A stretch of DNA of 12,871 bases. Source: Xanthobacteraceae bacterium (lineage in GTDB: Bacteria > Pseudomonadota > Alphaproteobacteria > Rhizobiales > Xanthobacteraceae). Below the pieces are notes generated by a model, which was not told the DNA's origin, did not search any database, and saw nothing but the letters and a program-made list of their open reading frames with translations. The stretch lies in assembly GCA_030040825.1 (NCBI GenBank), contig JASHSY010000352.1:1-12871 (forward strand), in the 5' to 3' direction. Each line of letters opens with the position of its first letter. Within the stretch, counting starts at the first letter, position 1. Position numbers and translations under genes: made by a program. This document shows, one piece after another, positions 1-6,811 of the stretch.

Positions 1-219
<219 letters not shown>

Positions 220-238
220 TTACGTGTTGCTTGCGTGT

Positions 239-1078
239 CTAATGTGCCGCCGCCAGGACGTTCTGCGGAGCACTCTCCGCACCGGCGTATTTCTGCTTGG
301 CCTGGGCTATCCAGGTATTGAAGTCGCTCTCGCTCACCACCCGCACCACAATCGGCATGAACGCGTGGTCGGTCCCGCATAGCTCGGAGCACTGACCGTG
401 AAAGGTGCCTTCCTTGGTGGCCTTGAACCAGGTGTCGTTGAGCCGGCCCGGGACCGCGTCAATCCTGATCCCGAACGACGGTACGGTGAACGAGTGAATC
501 ACATCGGCGCCGGCCACCAGCACGTGCACGATCTTGTTCACCGGCACCACCAGTTCATTGTCGACGGTCAAAAGCCGCAGCTGACCAGGCTTGAGGTCCT
601 TCTCGGCGACAAACGTCGAATCGTATTCGAAATTGCCGTTGTCCGGATATGCGTAGCTCCAATACCACTGCTTGCCGGTCGCCTTCACCGTCAAATCCGG
701 CTTCGGCACATCAAGCTCCAGGAACAAAAGCCGGAACGACGGCACCGCAATCGCTACCAGGATGATCACCGGAATAATGGTCCAGGCAATCTCCAGCGGC
801 GCATTGTGGGTGGTGCGCGACGGCGTCGGATTGGCGCGCGCATTGAACCGCACAATCACAATGCCCAGCAGCACCAAAACGAAAAACGCAATCGCCGTCG
901 TGATCCAGAACAAAAACGTATTGAACGACGTGATGTCGTCCATGATCGGCGTCGCCGAATCCTGAAGGTCCATCTGCCAGGGCACCGCATGCCCAAGCGC
1001 CGCAAACGCAGCGCCTCCGCTCACAACCAAAATACCAAGGGGCAGCGCATAGGCGGTCAAACGTGAGAACAGCTTCAT
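239..1078 (-). CDS. ctaC: cytochrome c oxidase subunit II
   Basis: This 279-residue protein takes electrons from cytochrome c through its binuclear CuA centre and passes them to subunit I. Visible in order: a signal peptide (residues 1 to about 27, ending AFA), two membrane helices (about 56-76 and 99-119), the aromatic block KQWYWSYAYPD (136-146) and a periplasmic cupredoxin domain. All six CuA ligands are present: His195 in VIHSF, then Cys230, Glu232, Cys234, His238 and Met241 in HGQCSELCGTDHAFM. Length is normal for the family. The reading frame is open upstream to 1234, but I chose 1078 because AAGGAG lies 11 nt before that ATG and the signal peptide then starts cleanly; an ATG at 1102 is the alternative. 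It lies directly upstream of ctaD and is divergent from the IalB-like gene. Confidence 0.96.
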   Translation of the reverse strand: MKLFSRLTAYALPLGILVVSGGAAFAALGHAVPWQMDLQDSATPIMDDITSFNTFLFWITTAIAFFVLVLLGIVIVRFNARANPTPSRTTHNAPLEIAWTIIPVIILVAIAVPSFRLLFLELDVPKPDLTVKATGKQWYWSYAYPDNGNFEYDSTFVAEKDLKPGQLRLLTVDNELVVPVNKIVHVLVAGADVIHSFTVPSFGIRIDAVPGRLNDTWFKATKEGTFHGQCSELCGTDHAFMPIVVRVVSESDFNTWIAQAKQKYAGAESAPQNVLAAAH

Positions 1079-1141
1079 CTGTTTCTCGGCTCCTTGTTTC
1101 ATGCAGTTGCCGCCGCGAAGGCGTGGCCACATAACATGCAT

Positions 1142-1169
1142 ATTAAATACATCTTTGTCCCGACGGCAA
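1142..1169 (-). promoter_or_regulatory. candidate sigma-70-type promoter of ctaC-ctaD
   Basis: Read on the minus strand, TTGCCG (1164-1169) and TTTAAT (1142-1147) are separated by 16 nt. The -10 matches the consensus at 5 of 6 positions and the -35 at 4 of 6. It lies in the AT-richest patch between the divergent ctaC and IalB-like genes. Transcription would start near 1135 and give a leader of about 57 nt before the ctaC ATG. This is pattern matching only. Confidence 0.4.
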
Positions 1170-1511
1170 CGATTGGATGCTTTTGTCCACGGCGGCACGG
1201 CGGGAGCCGCTCTGCCGCCAACGGGATTGCCCACAAGTCCGGACAGGATTGGCGGATGGGAGTTTCCCCTTTCAAACCATAAATCGCGCTGTACTGCAAC
1301 GTGTCGATCGCCGGCGGCGCGGGCGGCAACGTGCGGGCCTGCGAACCGGTGTGGGCCGGTGTCCTTCGCATGGCCACAATGGCTTGATTTTGATCCGATC
1401 TTGACACTGCGGGCTCACCATGTAGGCAGGCCCGCGCGGCGGTCGGCCTGCCGGAACGCGATTCGCGCCGGAACACCCGCCGTGCCGGCCTCCGCCGGGC
1501 CCCGAGGGGAC
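1170..1511. other. non-coding interval between divergent ctaC and the IalB-like gene
   Basis: About 340 bases without a gene I can support. Several frames stay open, but they lack a convincing start with ribosome site and their translations are low-complexity, Arg/Pro-rich strings typical of GC-rich shadows. A TTGACA hexamer at 1401-1406, followed after 16 nt by the poor -10 TAGGCA (1423-1428), is a weak candidate promoter for the IalB-like gene. I see no tRNA or clear terminator. Confidence 0.5.
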
Positions 1512-1517
1512 ATGACG

Positions 1518-2054
1518 ATGGCAAATGTCGGTGGTCGGCGCGGACTGCGGCCAATGGTCTCGGTAGTTTGCGCCGTCGCCGCCATCCTTGTTGCGCTCGC
1601 CGGAGCGGTCCCGCTCGCGCTGGCGCAGGGCGCCGTGCGATCCGTCCACGGCGATTGGCAGATTCGCTGCGACACGCCGCCCGGCGCCCAGGGTGAACAA
1701 TGTGCGCTGATGCAGAGCGTGACCTCAGAGGAGCGGCCCAATGTGGGCCTGACCATCATCATTCTACGGCCCGCCGGCACCAACCTGCATTTGATGCGGG
1801 TGCTGGCGCCGCCCGGCGTTCTGCTGCCCGAGGCGCTCGGATTAAAGATTGATGACGTCAATGTCGGCCGCGCCGGCTATGTGCGCTGTCTGCCGAATGG
1901 CTGTGTCGCCGAAGTCACCATGGAAGACGACCTGATCCGTAAGCTGCGCGAAGGCCATACCGCGACCTTTATTATCTTCCTGACGCCCGAGGAAGGCATC
2001 GGCTTCCCGGTGAGTCTTAAGGGTTTTGCCGAAGGCTTCGATGCGCTGCCCTAG
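1518..2054 (+). CDS. IalB-family exported protein (invasion-associated locus B domain)
   Basis: A 178-residue protein of the IalB family, named after a Bartonella locus associated with erythrocyte invasion but widespread in free-living alphaproteobacteria, where its role is not settled. It has a signal peptide with a hydrophobic core at about 13-34 and a likely cut after ALA36. The mature part opens with the typical HGDWQIRC block and carries four cysteines as two close pairs (Cys51/Cys62 and Cys124/Cys129), consistent with disulfides in the periplasm. The open frame reaches back to 1101, but that extension is low-complexity. GAGGGGA at 1504-1510 sits 7 nt before the ATG at 1518; the ATG at 1512 is too close but cannot be excluded. 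The gene is divergent from ctaC, and msrB follows 91 bp downstream. Family assignment is good; an invasion role should not be inferred. Confidence 0.85.
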   Translation: MANVGGRRGLRPMVSVVCAVAAILVALAGAVPLALAQGAVRSVHGDWQIRCDTPPGAQGEQCALMQSVTSEERPNVGLTIIILRPAGTNLHLMRVLAPPGVLLPEALGLKIDDVNVGRAGYVRCLPNGCVAEVTMEDDLIRKLREGHTATFIIFLTPEEGIGFPVSLKGFAEGFDALP

Positions 2055-2085
2055 GACGGGCTTCACGCGATTGCGCCTTGCCTTT

Positions 2086-2099
2086 AAACGTCGACGTTT
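2086..2099. promoter_or_regulatory. 14-bp perfect palindrome upstream of msrB (operator candidate)
   Basis: AAACGTCGACGTTT is a perfect 14-bp palindrome centred 53 nt before the msrB start, in the short gap after the IalB-like gene. Position and symmetry fit the binding site of a dimeric regulator. I do not recognise the regulator. No clear sigma-70 promoter surrounds it. Confidence 0.35.
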
Positions 2100-2145
2100 G
2101 CCACTATCTTTCACACCAAGCTCTGTAACATGCGGCTGGCCTGCC

Positions 2146-2547
2146 ATGGACACGAAGCAGTATCCGGTGACCCACACCGAGGCGGAGTGGAAGACGCTGC
2201 TTTCGCCTGAACAATTTCGCATCATGCGCGCGCACGGTACCGAACCGCCGGGAAGCTGTGCGCTTAATTACGAAAAGCGGTCAGGCACGTTTTGCTGCGC
2301 CGGCTGTGGGCAGCAGCTATTCGCATCGAAAAAGAAATTCGAAAGCGGCACCGGCTGGCCAAGTTTCAACGATCCGGTTGCCGGCTCGGTGGAGACCTCG
2401 AACGATACCAGCTACGGCATGGCGCGCACCGAGGTGCATTGTAGCCGATGCGGCAGCCACCTGGGCCACGTCTTCGACGATGGGCCGCCGCCGACGCATC
2501 TGCGCTATTGCATCAACGGCGTGGCGATGAATTTCAAGCCCGAATAG
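2146..2547 (+). CDS. msrB: peptide-methionine (R)-S-oxide reductase MsrB
   Basis: This 133-residue cytoplasmic enzyme reduces methionine-R-sulfoxide in proteins, using thioredoxin as the usual donor. The whole MsrB fold is present: HGTEPPG (30-36), the first zinc pair Cys51-x-x-Cys54, GTGWPSF (68-74), the second zinc pair Cys99-x-x-Cys102, HLGHVFDDGP (105-114) and the catalytic Cys122 in RYCIN. The usual resolving cysteine just before GWPSF is Thr69 here, so recycling either uses thioredoxin directly or another cysteine such as Cys38. The frame is open upstream to 2026, but homology begins near the ATG at 2146; no good Shine-Dalgarno is visible, so the start rests on family length. No msrA is adjacent. 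A 14-bp palindrome lies upstream. Confidence 0.95.
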   Translation: MDTKQYPVTHTEAEWKTLLSPEQFRIMRAHGTEPPGSCALNYEKRSGTFCCAGCGQQLFASKKKFESGTGWPSFNDPVAGSVETSNDTSYGMARTEVHCSRCGSHLGHVFDDGPPPTHLRYCINGVAMNFKPE

Positions 2548-2707
2548 GCCGGGCCCTTCCGGGCAGGAAGGAAAAAGTCCAGGCATTTCCGGATGTTTGT
2601 CTGCTGTTTTGTGTCATCAGACCGCAATGTCTGCGACCGAATTCCCGCCTCATTCGCGTCGCTGTCATGTGAAATACGGAACCTTGAGTCACCCGGACCG
2701 GCAGCCG

Positions 2708-4867
2708 ATGAGCAGCGCACGGGACACGGCCGTACGCCTTTTGCTGTTGATGATGATCGCCTCGGTGGTCCTGCCGGCGATGCTATTCGTCTACGCGTCC
2801 TGGGTCAGCTATCGCGAGATTCATGCCGTCGCCGACGAACGTATCCTGCGCTCGCTCGATGTGATGCAGGAACAGGCCCTCAAGGTTTTCCAAACCGTCG
2901 ATCGCACCTTCGCCGAAGTCAACGAGATCGTGCGGGGCATGTCGGATGAGGATATCCGTGCCGATGCGCCGCGATTGCACGAGCGGCTCGTCAACATCGT
3001 CGCCACCATGCCGCAACTGCACGCCATTCTGCTGGTCGGGCGCGAAGGCCGACCGCTGGTGGCGAGCTCGGTCCGCGTGCTGCCGGCCGGCATCAACTTC
3101 AGCGACCGCGATTATTTCCGCGCTCAGGTCGACGCCAATCTGGGCACCTATGTGAGCGATGCCCGCTCGCCGCGGCTACCGAGCATCGGCGGCGATTTTT
3201 TCGATCTCTCGCGTCGGCTGGAATCGCCCGACGGCAGCTTCAACGGCGTTGTTTCGGTGGCGGTGCGGCCGAAATACTTCGAGGATTTTTATACGTTGAT
3301 TGGGCAGACGAAAGGCAGCTTCTTCGCGTTGGTGCGATTCGACGGCGCTTATCTCGCCCGTTATCCGTTGCTGACCGACCGCACGCGGCGACTGTCGGCG
3401 GCCAGCACATTCCGCCGAAATCTCGCCCGCGGTGTTGAGCACGGCCTCTACACGGCGAATTCGGACATCGACGGCATTTCCAGGCGTTTCGCTTTTCGCA
3501 AGTTGCCGGGCTATCCGGTTTACGCACTTGCCGGCGTGACCAGCGCGGCGCTCCGCGCCGAGTGGATTTCCGGGATGCTGACGCAGTTCATGGTCGGCTT
3601 GCCGGCGGTGGCCTTGGTTCTTGGCGTGTTGTGGATCGCGTTACGGCGGACGCGGCGTCTTTATGACGAGGCCGATCGGCGCGAGGTGGCGGAAGGCGCG
3701 CTCCGCCAGGCGCAGCGCCTGGAAGCGATCGGTCAATTGACCGGTGGCGTAGCCCACGACTTCAACAACCTTTTGATGATCGTCAGCGGCAGTGTGCACC
3801 GGCTGCGCCGCCATCTGGCTGATGAGAAGCAGCTGCAACTGCTCGACGCCATCGGCAACGCCACCCAGCGTGGCGAAAGCCTGACCCGCCAGCTGCTCGC
3901 CTTCTCGCGGCGGCAGATGCTGCAGCCGACCGTCATCGATCTGTCGGACCGGTTGCCTGAGCTTAAGGACATGCTCAGCCGTTCGCTGCGCGGCGACATC
4001 GAGATCCGGGTGATTGCTTCCAAGCATCCCTGCCGGATCAAAGTCGACGCCAGCGAGCTCGAACTGGCGTTGCTCAATCTGGCGTTCAACGCGCGTGACG
4101 CCATGCCGTCCGGCGGGACGTTGACTATTGCGGCGAAGCCGATCCTGCTGCGCGGCAAGTCCGGCGAAGAGGGCTTAAGCGGCGAGTTCGTCGCCGTCCG
4201 CGTTGCCGATAACGGGCAGGGCATTCCTGCCGACGTACTGCCGCGCGTGTTCGAGCCGTTCTTCACCACCAAGGAAGTCGGCAAAGGCACTGGGCTTGGG
4301 CTCTCGCAGGTTTACGGGTTTGCTCGTCAGTCGGGTGGCGCCGCCACCATCACCAGCACGGTGCGCAAAGGCACAGCGATCACGTTGTTCCTGCCGCGGA
4401 GCTTCGAGGCCACGGCGCAGCCGCGCGAGCCGGCGACGACCGCCGGCGCGCCATCGCCCGCCGGCACCGTGCTTCTGGTCGAGGACAATCCGGATGTCGT
4501 GGACGTGGCCAACGCCTATTTCGCCGATCTCGGCTACCGCGTCAAAGTTGCAACCAGCGCGCAAACCAGCCTCGACCTGCTGGAGCGCGAAAGCGGCGTC
4601 GATCTCGTGTTCTCCGACATATTGATGCCGGGCGGCATGAACGGGCTCGAACTGGCGCGACAGGTGCGCGCGCGCTTTCCGCAAATCGTGGTGCTGTTGA
4701 CCACCGGTTATTCGTCAAGCGTTGATGAAGCCATGCGTCAGGGCTTCGAGGTGCTGCAAAAGCCCTATGATCTTGCCGCGCTCAAGCGCGCCCTGCAAAG
4801 CGCGTTCAAGGCGGCGGAACGCTCGGGTGCGCCGGCCGCGGCGCAACTGCGTCGCGCGGCGGGATGA
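2708..4867 (+). CDS. hybrid sensor histidine kinase with Cache-like periplasmic sensor and C-terminal receiver
   Basis: A 719-residue membrane kinase. In order: membrane helix 1 (about 11-31), a periplasmic region of about 255 residues with the DRDYFRAQ and SRRLESPDGSFNGVV motifs typical of double-Cache sensors, membrane helix 2 (about 291-312), a short linker coil, the H-box GGVAHDFNN with phospho-acceptor His350, the N-box from Asn457 (NLAFNARDAMPSGG), the G1 box VADNGQGIP, FEPFFTTK, the G2 box GKGTGLGLS (from 525), and a receiver with phospho-acceptor Asp637 in SDILMPGGMNG and the conserved Lys in LQKPYD. All catalytic boxes look intact. The frame is open from 2597 (ATGs at 2597 and 2627), but the ATG at 2708 places the first helix at a normal distance; the ribosome site is weak. 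No separate response regulator is adjacent, so output partner and ligand are unknown. Confidence 0.92.
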   Translation: MSSARDTAVRLLLLMMIASVVLPAMLFVYASWVSYREIHAVADERILRSLDVMQEQALKVFQTVDRTFAEVNEIVRGMSDEDIRADAPRLHERLVNIVATMPQLHAILLVGREGRPLVASSVRVLPAGINFSDRDYFRAQVDANLGTYVSDARSPRLPSIGGDFFDLSRRLESPDGSFNGVVSVAVRPKYFEDFYTLIGQTKGSFFALVRFDGAYLARYPLLTDRTRRLSAASTFRRNLARGVEHGLYTANSDIDGISRRFAFRKLPGYPVYALAGVTSAALRAEWISGMLTQFMVGLPAVALVLGVLWIALRRTRRLYDEADRREVAEGALRQAQRLEAIGQLTGGVAHDFNNLLMIVSGSVHRLRRHLADEKQLQLLDAIGNATQRGESLTRQLLAFSRRQMLQPTVIDLSDRLPELKDMLSRSLRGDIEIRVIASKHPCRIKVDASELELALLNLAFNARDAMPSGGTLTIAAKPILLRGKSGEEGLSGEFVAVRVADNGQGIPADVLPRVFEPFFTTKEVGKGTGLGLSQVYGFARQSGGAATITSTVRKGTAITLFLPRSFEATAQPREPATTAGAPSPAGTVLLVEDNPDVVDVANAYFADLGYRVKVATSAQTSLDLLERESGVDLVFSDILMPGGMNGLELARQVRARFPQIVVLLTTGYSSSVDEAMRQGFEVLQKPYDLAALKRALQSAFKAAERSGAPAAAQLRRAAG

Positions 4868-4876
4868 CCGCGACGG

Positions 4877-4896
4877 CGGGCGACATCGTCTGCCCG
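4877..4896 (+). terminator. hairpin after the hybrid kinase gene (possible terminator)
   Basis: An inverted repeat 10 nt after the kinase stop codon forms an 8-bp stem (CGGGC+GAC against GTC+GCCCG) with one bulged T and a 3-nt loop. It is followed by A residues rather than a T tract, so it is not a textbook intrinsic terminator. It may still separate the kinase from the methyltransferase transcript. Confidence 0.25.
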
Positions 4897-4925
4897 AAAA
4901 TCGGTGGGAATACCCAACGCTTGGC

Positions 4926-4957
4926 TTGACGTCTCGACGTCTTTTGTGTTCTCTATT
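4926..4957 (+). promoter_or_regulatory. candidate promoter/operator of the DNA methyltransferase with paired GACGTC
   Basis: TTGACG (4926-4931) resembles a -35 element, and TCTATT (4952-4957) in a T-rich stretch resembles a -10, although the 20-nt spacing is longer than ideal. Two GACGTC hexamers (4928-4933 and 4936-4941), 2 nt apart, overlap the -35; each is itself palindromic and together they make a near-perfect 14-bp dyad. This would suit autoregulation, perhaps by the winged helix of the methyltransferase. The ribosome site GAGGG (4964-4968) follows, 6 nt before the ATG. Confidence 0.35.
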
Positions 4958-4974
4958 TGTTCCGAGGGTGATTC

Positions 4975-6102
4975 ATGGCCAAGGCACCGGGCAGCATTAG
5001 AGATTCGATTTGCGGTTATCTACAGACGATAGGCGGTGAAGGATCGATCGAAGAAATCTCTCGTGCTGTCGTTGCTCAAATGGGCGCGACCTCGCCATCG
5101 TCCATCCGGAGCTATCTCAATAACAACGTCGGCAAATCCTTTGAGCGCGTTGGCCGCGGTCGCTATCGGCTGAAGGCGAACAGCCACGATTTCACGTTAC
5201 TGCCCGCGAAGCTTGACCTCGGCCCCGTCGTGATTGTCGGTAAAGCCAAGCTCTACGAAGCCGATTGTTTCGAGTGGTTGGCGTCGGAGCCGGTGTCGTC
5301 GATTCACGCCTGCGTCACCGATCCACCGTATGGCCTGCTCGAGTACACTGAAGAAGAACAGGAGAAGTTACGGAAGGGCAGGGGTGGCGTCTGGCGAATC
5401 CCCCCATCATTTGACGGTGCCAAACGCGCGCCACTGCCACGTTTTACGGTGCTTGACGAAAATGACCGGCTGAAATTGCATGCCTTCTTCAAGAGGTTCG
5501 GGATACTGCTCAACCGCGTGCTGGTACCGGGAGGCAACGTCGTCGTCGCCTCCAACCCGCTGCTGTCGCACATCGTGGCGTCGGCGATGTCGGAAGGCGG
5601 TCTTGAAGTGCGGGGTCAGATCATCCGCCTCGTCATGACGATGCGCGGCGGCGATCGACCGAAGAATGCACATCTGGAGTTTCCAGATGTAAGTGTTATG
5701 CCGCGGTCGATGTTCGAGCCGTGGGTCGTGCTGAGGCGGCCACTCGAAGGGCGCGTGCAAGATAGTCTACGCTACCACAAGACCGGCGGGTTCCGACGTA
5801 TCTCCGACGAGAAGCCGTTTCGCGATGTGATTGCTTCACAGAAAACGCCTAAGCGCGAACGCGAGATCGCGCCGCATCCATCGGTCAAGCCGCAATCTTT
5901 TCTGCGCCAAGTAGTTCGCGCTGCACTGCCTATGGGCCAAGGGACCGTGCTCGACCCCTTTGCGGGCTCAGGGTCAACGCTCGCCGCCGCAAATGCGGTC
6001 GGATACAGATCGGTCGGAATAGAGTCCGATCCGAAGTACGTGAAGGTGGCGAAAAGCGCTATCGAGCAACTTGGATCACTTCAAGAGATAGATCCAATTT
6101 GA
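4975..6102 (+). CDS. beta-class DNA methyltransferase with N-terminal winged-helix domain (RM modification subunit)
   Basis: This 375-residue SAM-dependent enzyme methylates an exocyclic amino group in DNA. Catalytic motif IV is DPPYG (116-120). Motif X (HPSVKP, 301-306) and the SAM-binding motif I (DPFAGSGST, 327-335) come after it, followed by GIE (348-350). This order (IV, target region, X, I) defines the beta class. DPPY favours N6-adenine, but N4-cytosine is not excluded. The target-recognition region is probably about 220-295. Residues 7-67 form an extra helix-rich domain ending FERVGRGRYRL, which looks like the HARE-type winged helix found in restriction and chromatin proteins. The ribosome site GAGGG lies 6 nt before the ATG. 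GC is lower than in neighbours (one line counted, 30/60). Its last 27 bp overlap the convergent nuclease gene, which suggests a type II restriction-modification pair. CcrM is unlikely: the target region and N-terminus differ. Confidence 0.92.
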   Translation: MAKAPGSIRDSICGYLQTIGGEGSIEEISRAVVAQMGATSPSSIRSYLNNNVGKSFERVGRGRYRLKANSHDFTLLPAKLDLGPVVIVGKAKLYEADCFEWLASEPVSSIHACVTDPPYGLLEYTEEEQEKLRKGRGGVWRIPPSFDGAKRAPLPRFTVLDENDRLKLHAFFKRFGILLNRVLVPGGNVVVASNPLLSHIVASAMSEGGLEVRGQIIRLVMTMRGGDRPKNAHLEFPDVSVMPRSMFEPWVVLRRPLEGRVQDSLRYHKTGGFRRISDEKPFRDVIASQKTPKREREIAPHPSVKPQSFLRQVVRAALPMGQGTVLDPFAGSGSTLAAANAVGYRSVGIESDPKYVKVAKSAIEQLGSLQEIDPI

Positions 6103-6684
6103 TCGGAGTTTCTTGATGCCTGCTCCACTCAGCGTCGAGGTGCGTGTCCCGAGGTTGCCGCCTCGCGGATTGTTGCGGAAATCCGCGACTTTCACCTCCG
6201 CCAGGTAGACCTCGGTGAACTTCATTGGCTCGCGGTCCACCGCAGGCTCGGTATCGTGATCGGTCTTATAGACGAACACGCACATCCACTGGTCGCGCGC
6301 GCCGTGCGTGTCGACCGCGCCACCGGGCTTCCGGGTGCTCTTGATCTCGACGCCATCGGTACCAGCCGCTACCGAATTGTTTGCATAACGCCCTTGTACC
6401 ACAAGGTCAGGGTGCCCATTGAAATGCTGGTTCTCCACCAAAACGCGGGCATGCTTGGCCATCGACGCCGTGAGCATGTCTGAGATCATGCCCGACATTG
6501 CTGCCGGTCGGAGCATATCGTCCATACGATGTAGGCCCTTTGCGAGCAGCGTTGCGTTTATGTCGAAGAAAAAATCGTACACGTCGTGCATCGCGATCTC
6601 AAAATCCTTTAATCGCAGCGAGTACGGCATGGTGGCCCTCGAATTGAAGGCGCCGATATCTAAAATTTGTTTCTTGAACGGCAT
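6076..6684 (-). CDS. putative type II restriction endonuclease (PD-(D/E)XK fold)
   Basis: A 202-residue protein that I do not recognise by name. It carries a plausible PD-(D/E)XK catalytic core: HPD at 91-93 and EIK at 113-115 (Asp93, Glu113, Lys115), with 19 residues between the PD and the Glu, then a predicted strand WMCVFVYK (133-140). The N-terminal half is helical. The C-terminal block RTSTLSGAGIKKL resembles conserved tails of uncharacterised nucleases. The frame is open back to 6825, but the ATG at 6684 follows GGGG/AAGCGAG and removes a Cys/Arg-rich extension. It lies 127 bp after the CoA-transferase gene on the same strand and ends inside the convergent methyltransferase gene. GC is low (30/60 and 31/60 in two counted lines). 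Function rests on the catalytic motif plus partnership with the methyltransferase; specificity is unknown. Confidence 0.75.
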   Translation of the reverse strand: MPFKKQILDIGAFNSRATMPYSLRLKDFEIAMHDVYDFFFDINATLLAKGLHRMDDMLRPAAMSGMISDMLTASMAKHARVLVENQHFNGHPDLVVQGRYANNSVAAGTDGVEIKSTRKPGGAVDTHGARDQWMCVFVYKTDHDTEPAVDREPMKFTEVYLAEVKVADFRNNPRGGNLGTRTSTLSGAGIKKLRSNWIYLLK

Positions 6685-6737
6685 CTCGCTTACCCCGGCC
6701 CGCCGGCAGGATAACGCGAATGCTTTAGGCTGGCAGC

Positions 6738-6760
6738 ATCTCGATGGCTTTGATCGAAGA
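6738..6760 (-). promoter_or_regulatory. imperfect dyad in the nuclease leader (operator or hairpin candidate)
   Basis: ATCTCGAT (6738-6745) and ATCGAAGAT (6752-6760) are inverted copies with one extra base, separated by 6 nt, lying 54-76 nt upstream of the nuclease start. It could be a regulatory site delaying nuclease expression or a weak hairpin between the CoA-transferase and nuclease genes. I found no C-protein gene. Confidence 0.22.
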
Positions 6761-6811
6761 TGGCATTCGGCGGCATCCGGTGTGCCGCTGTCGCAATTCA
6801 AGGCGCCGCGC

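Noticed and set aside
1101..1517. Open frame extending the IalB-like protein upstream to 317 residues
   Set aside because: The extension is Arg/Cys/Pro-rich without domain character, and the signal peptide plus GAGGGGA ribosome site fit the ATG at 1518.
1099..1554. 151-codon minus-strand frame in the ctaC-ialB interval
   Set aside because: It overlaps the candidate ctaC promoter and the start of the IalB-like gene, has no ribosome site I can support and no recognisable motif. A short stretch around 1270-1330 looks mildly protein-like, but not enough to call.
2550..2575. GC-rich hairpin after msrB as an intrinsic terminator
   Set aside because: The stem is only about 4 bp (GCCC/GGGC) and no T tract follows.
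4975..6102. Identification of the methyltransferase as the cell-cycle enzyme CcrM
   Set aside because: GATTC sites near the start (4970-4974, 5002-5006) invite it, but CcrM has its extra domain at the C-terminus and another target region. Two GANTC sites in 40 bp can occur by chance, and the adjacent nuclease candidate points to restriction-modification.
4868..6811. Flanking direct repeats or integrase marking a mobile island around the RM genes
   Set aside because: I searched both edges by eye and found no convincing duplicated sequence, tRNA or recombinase; lateral origin rests on composition only.
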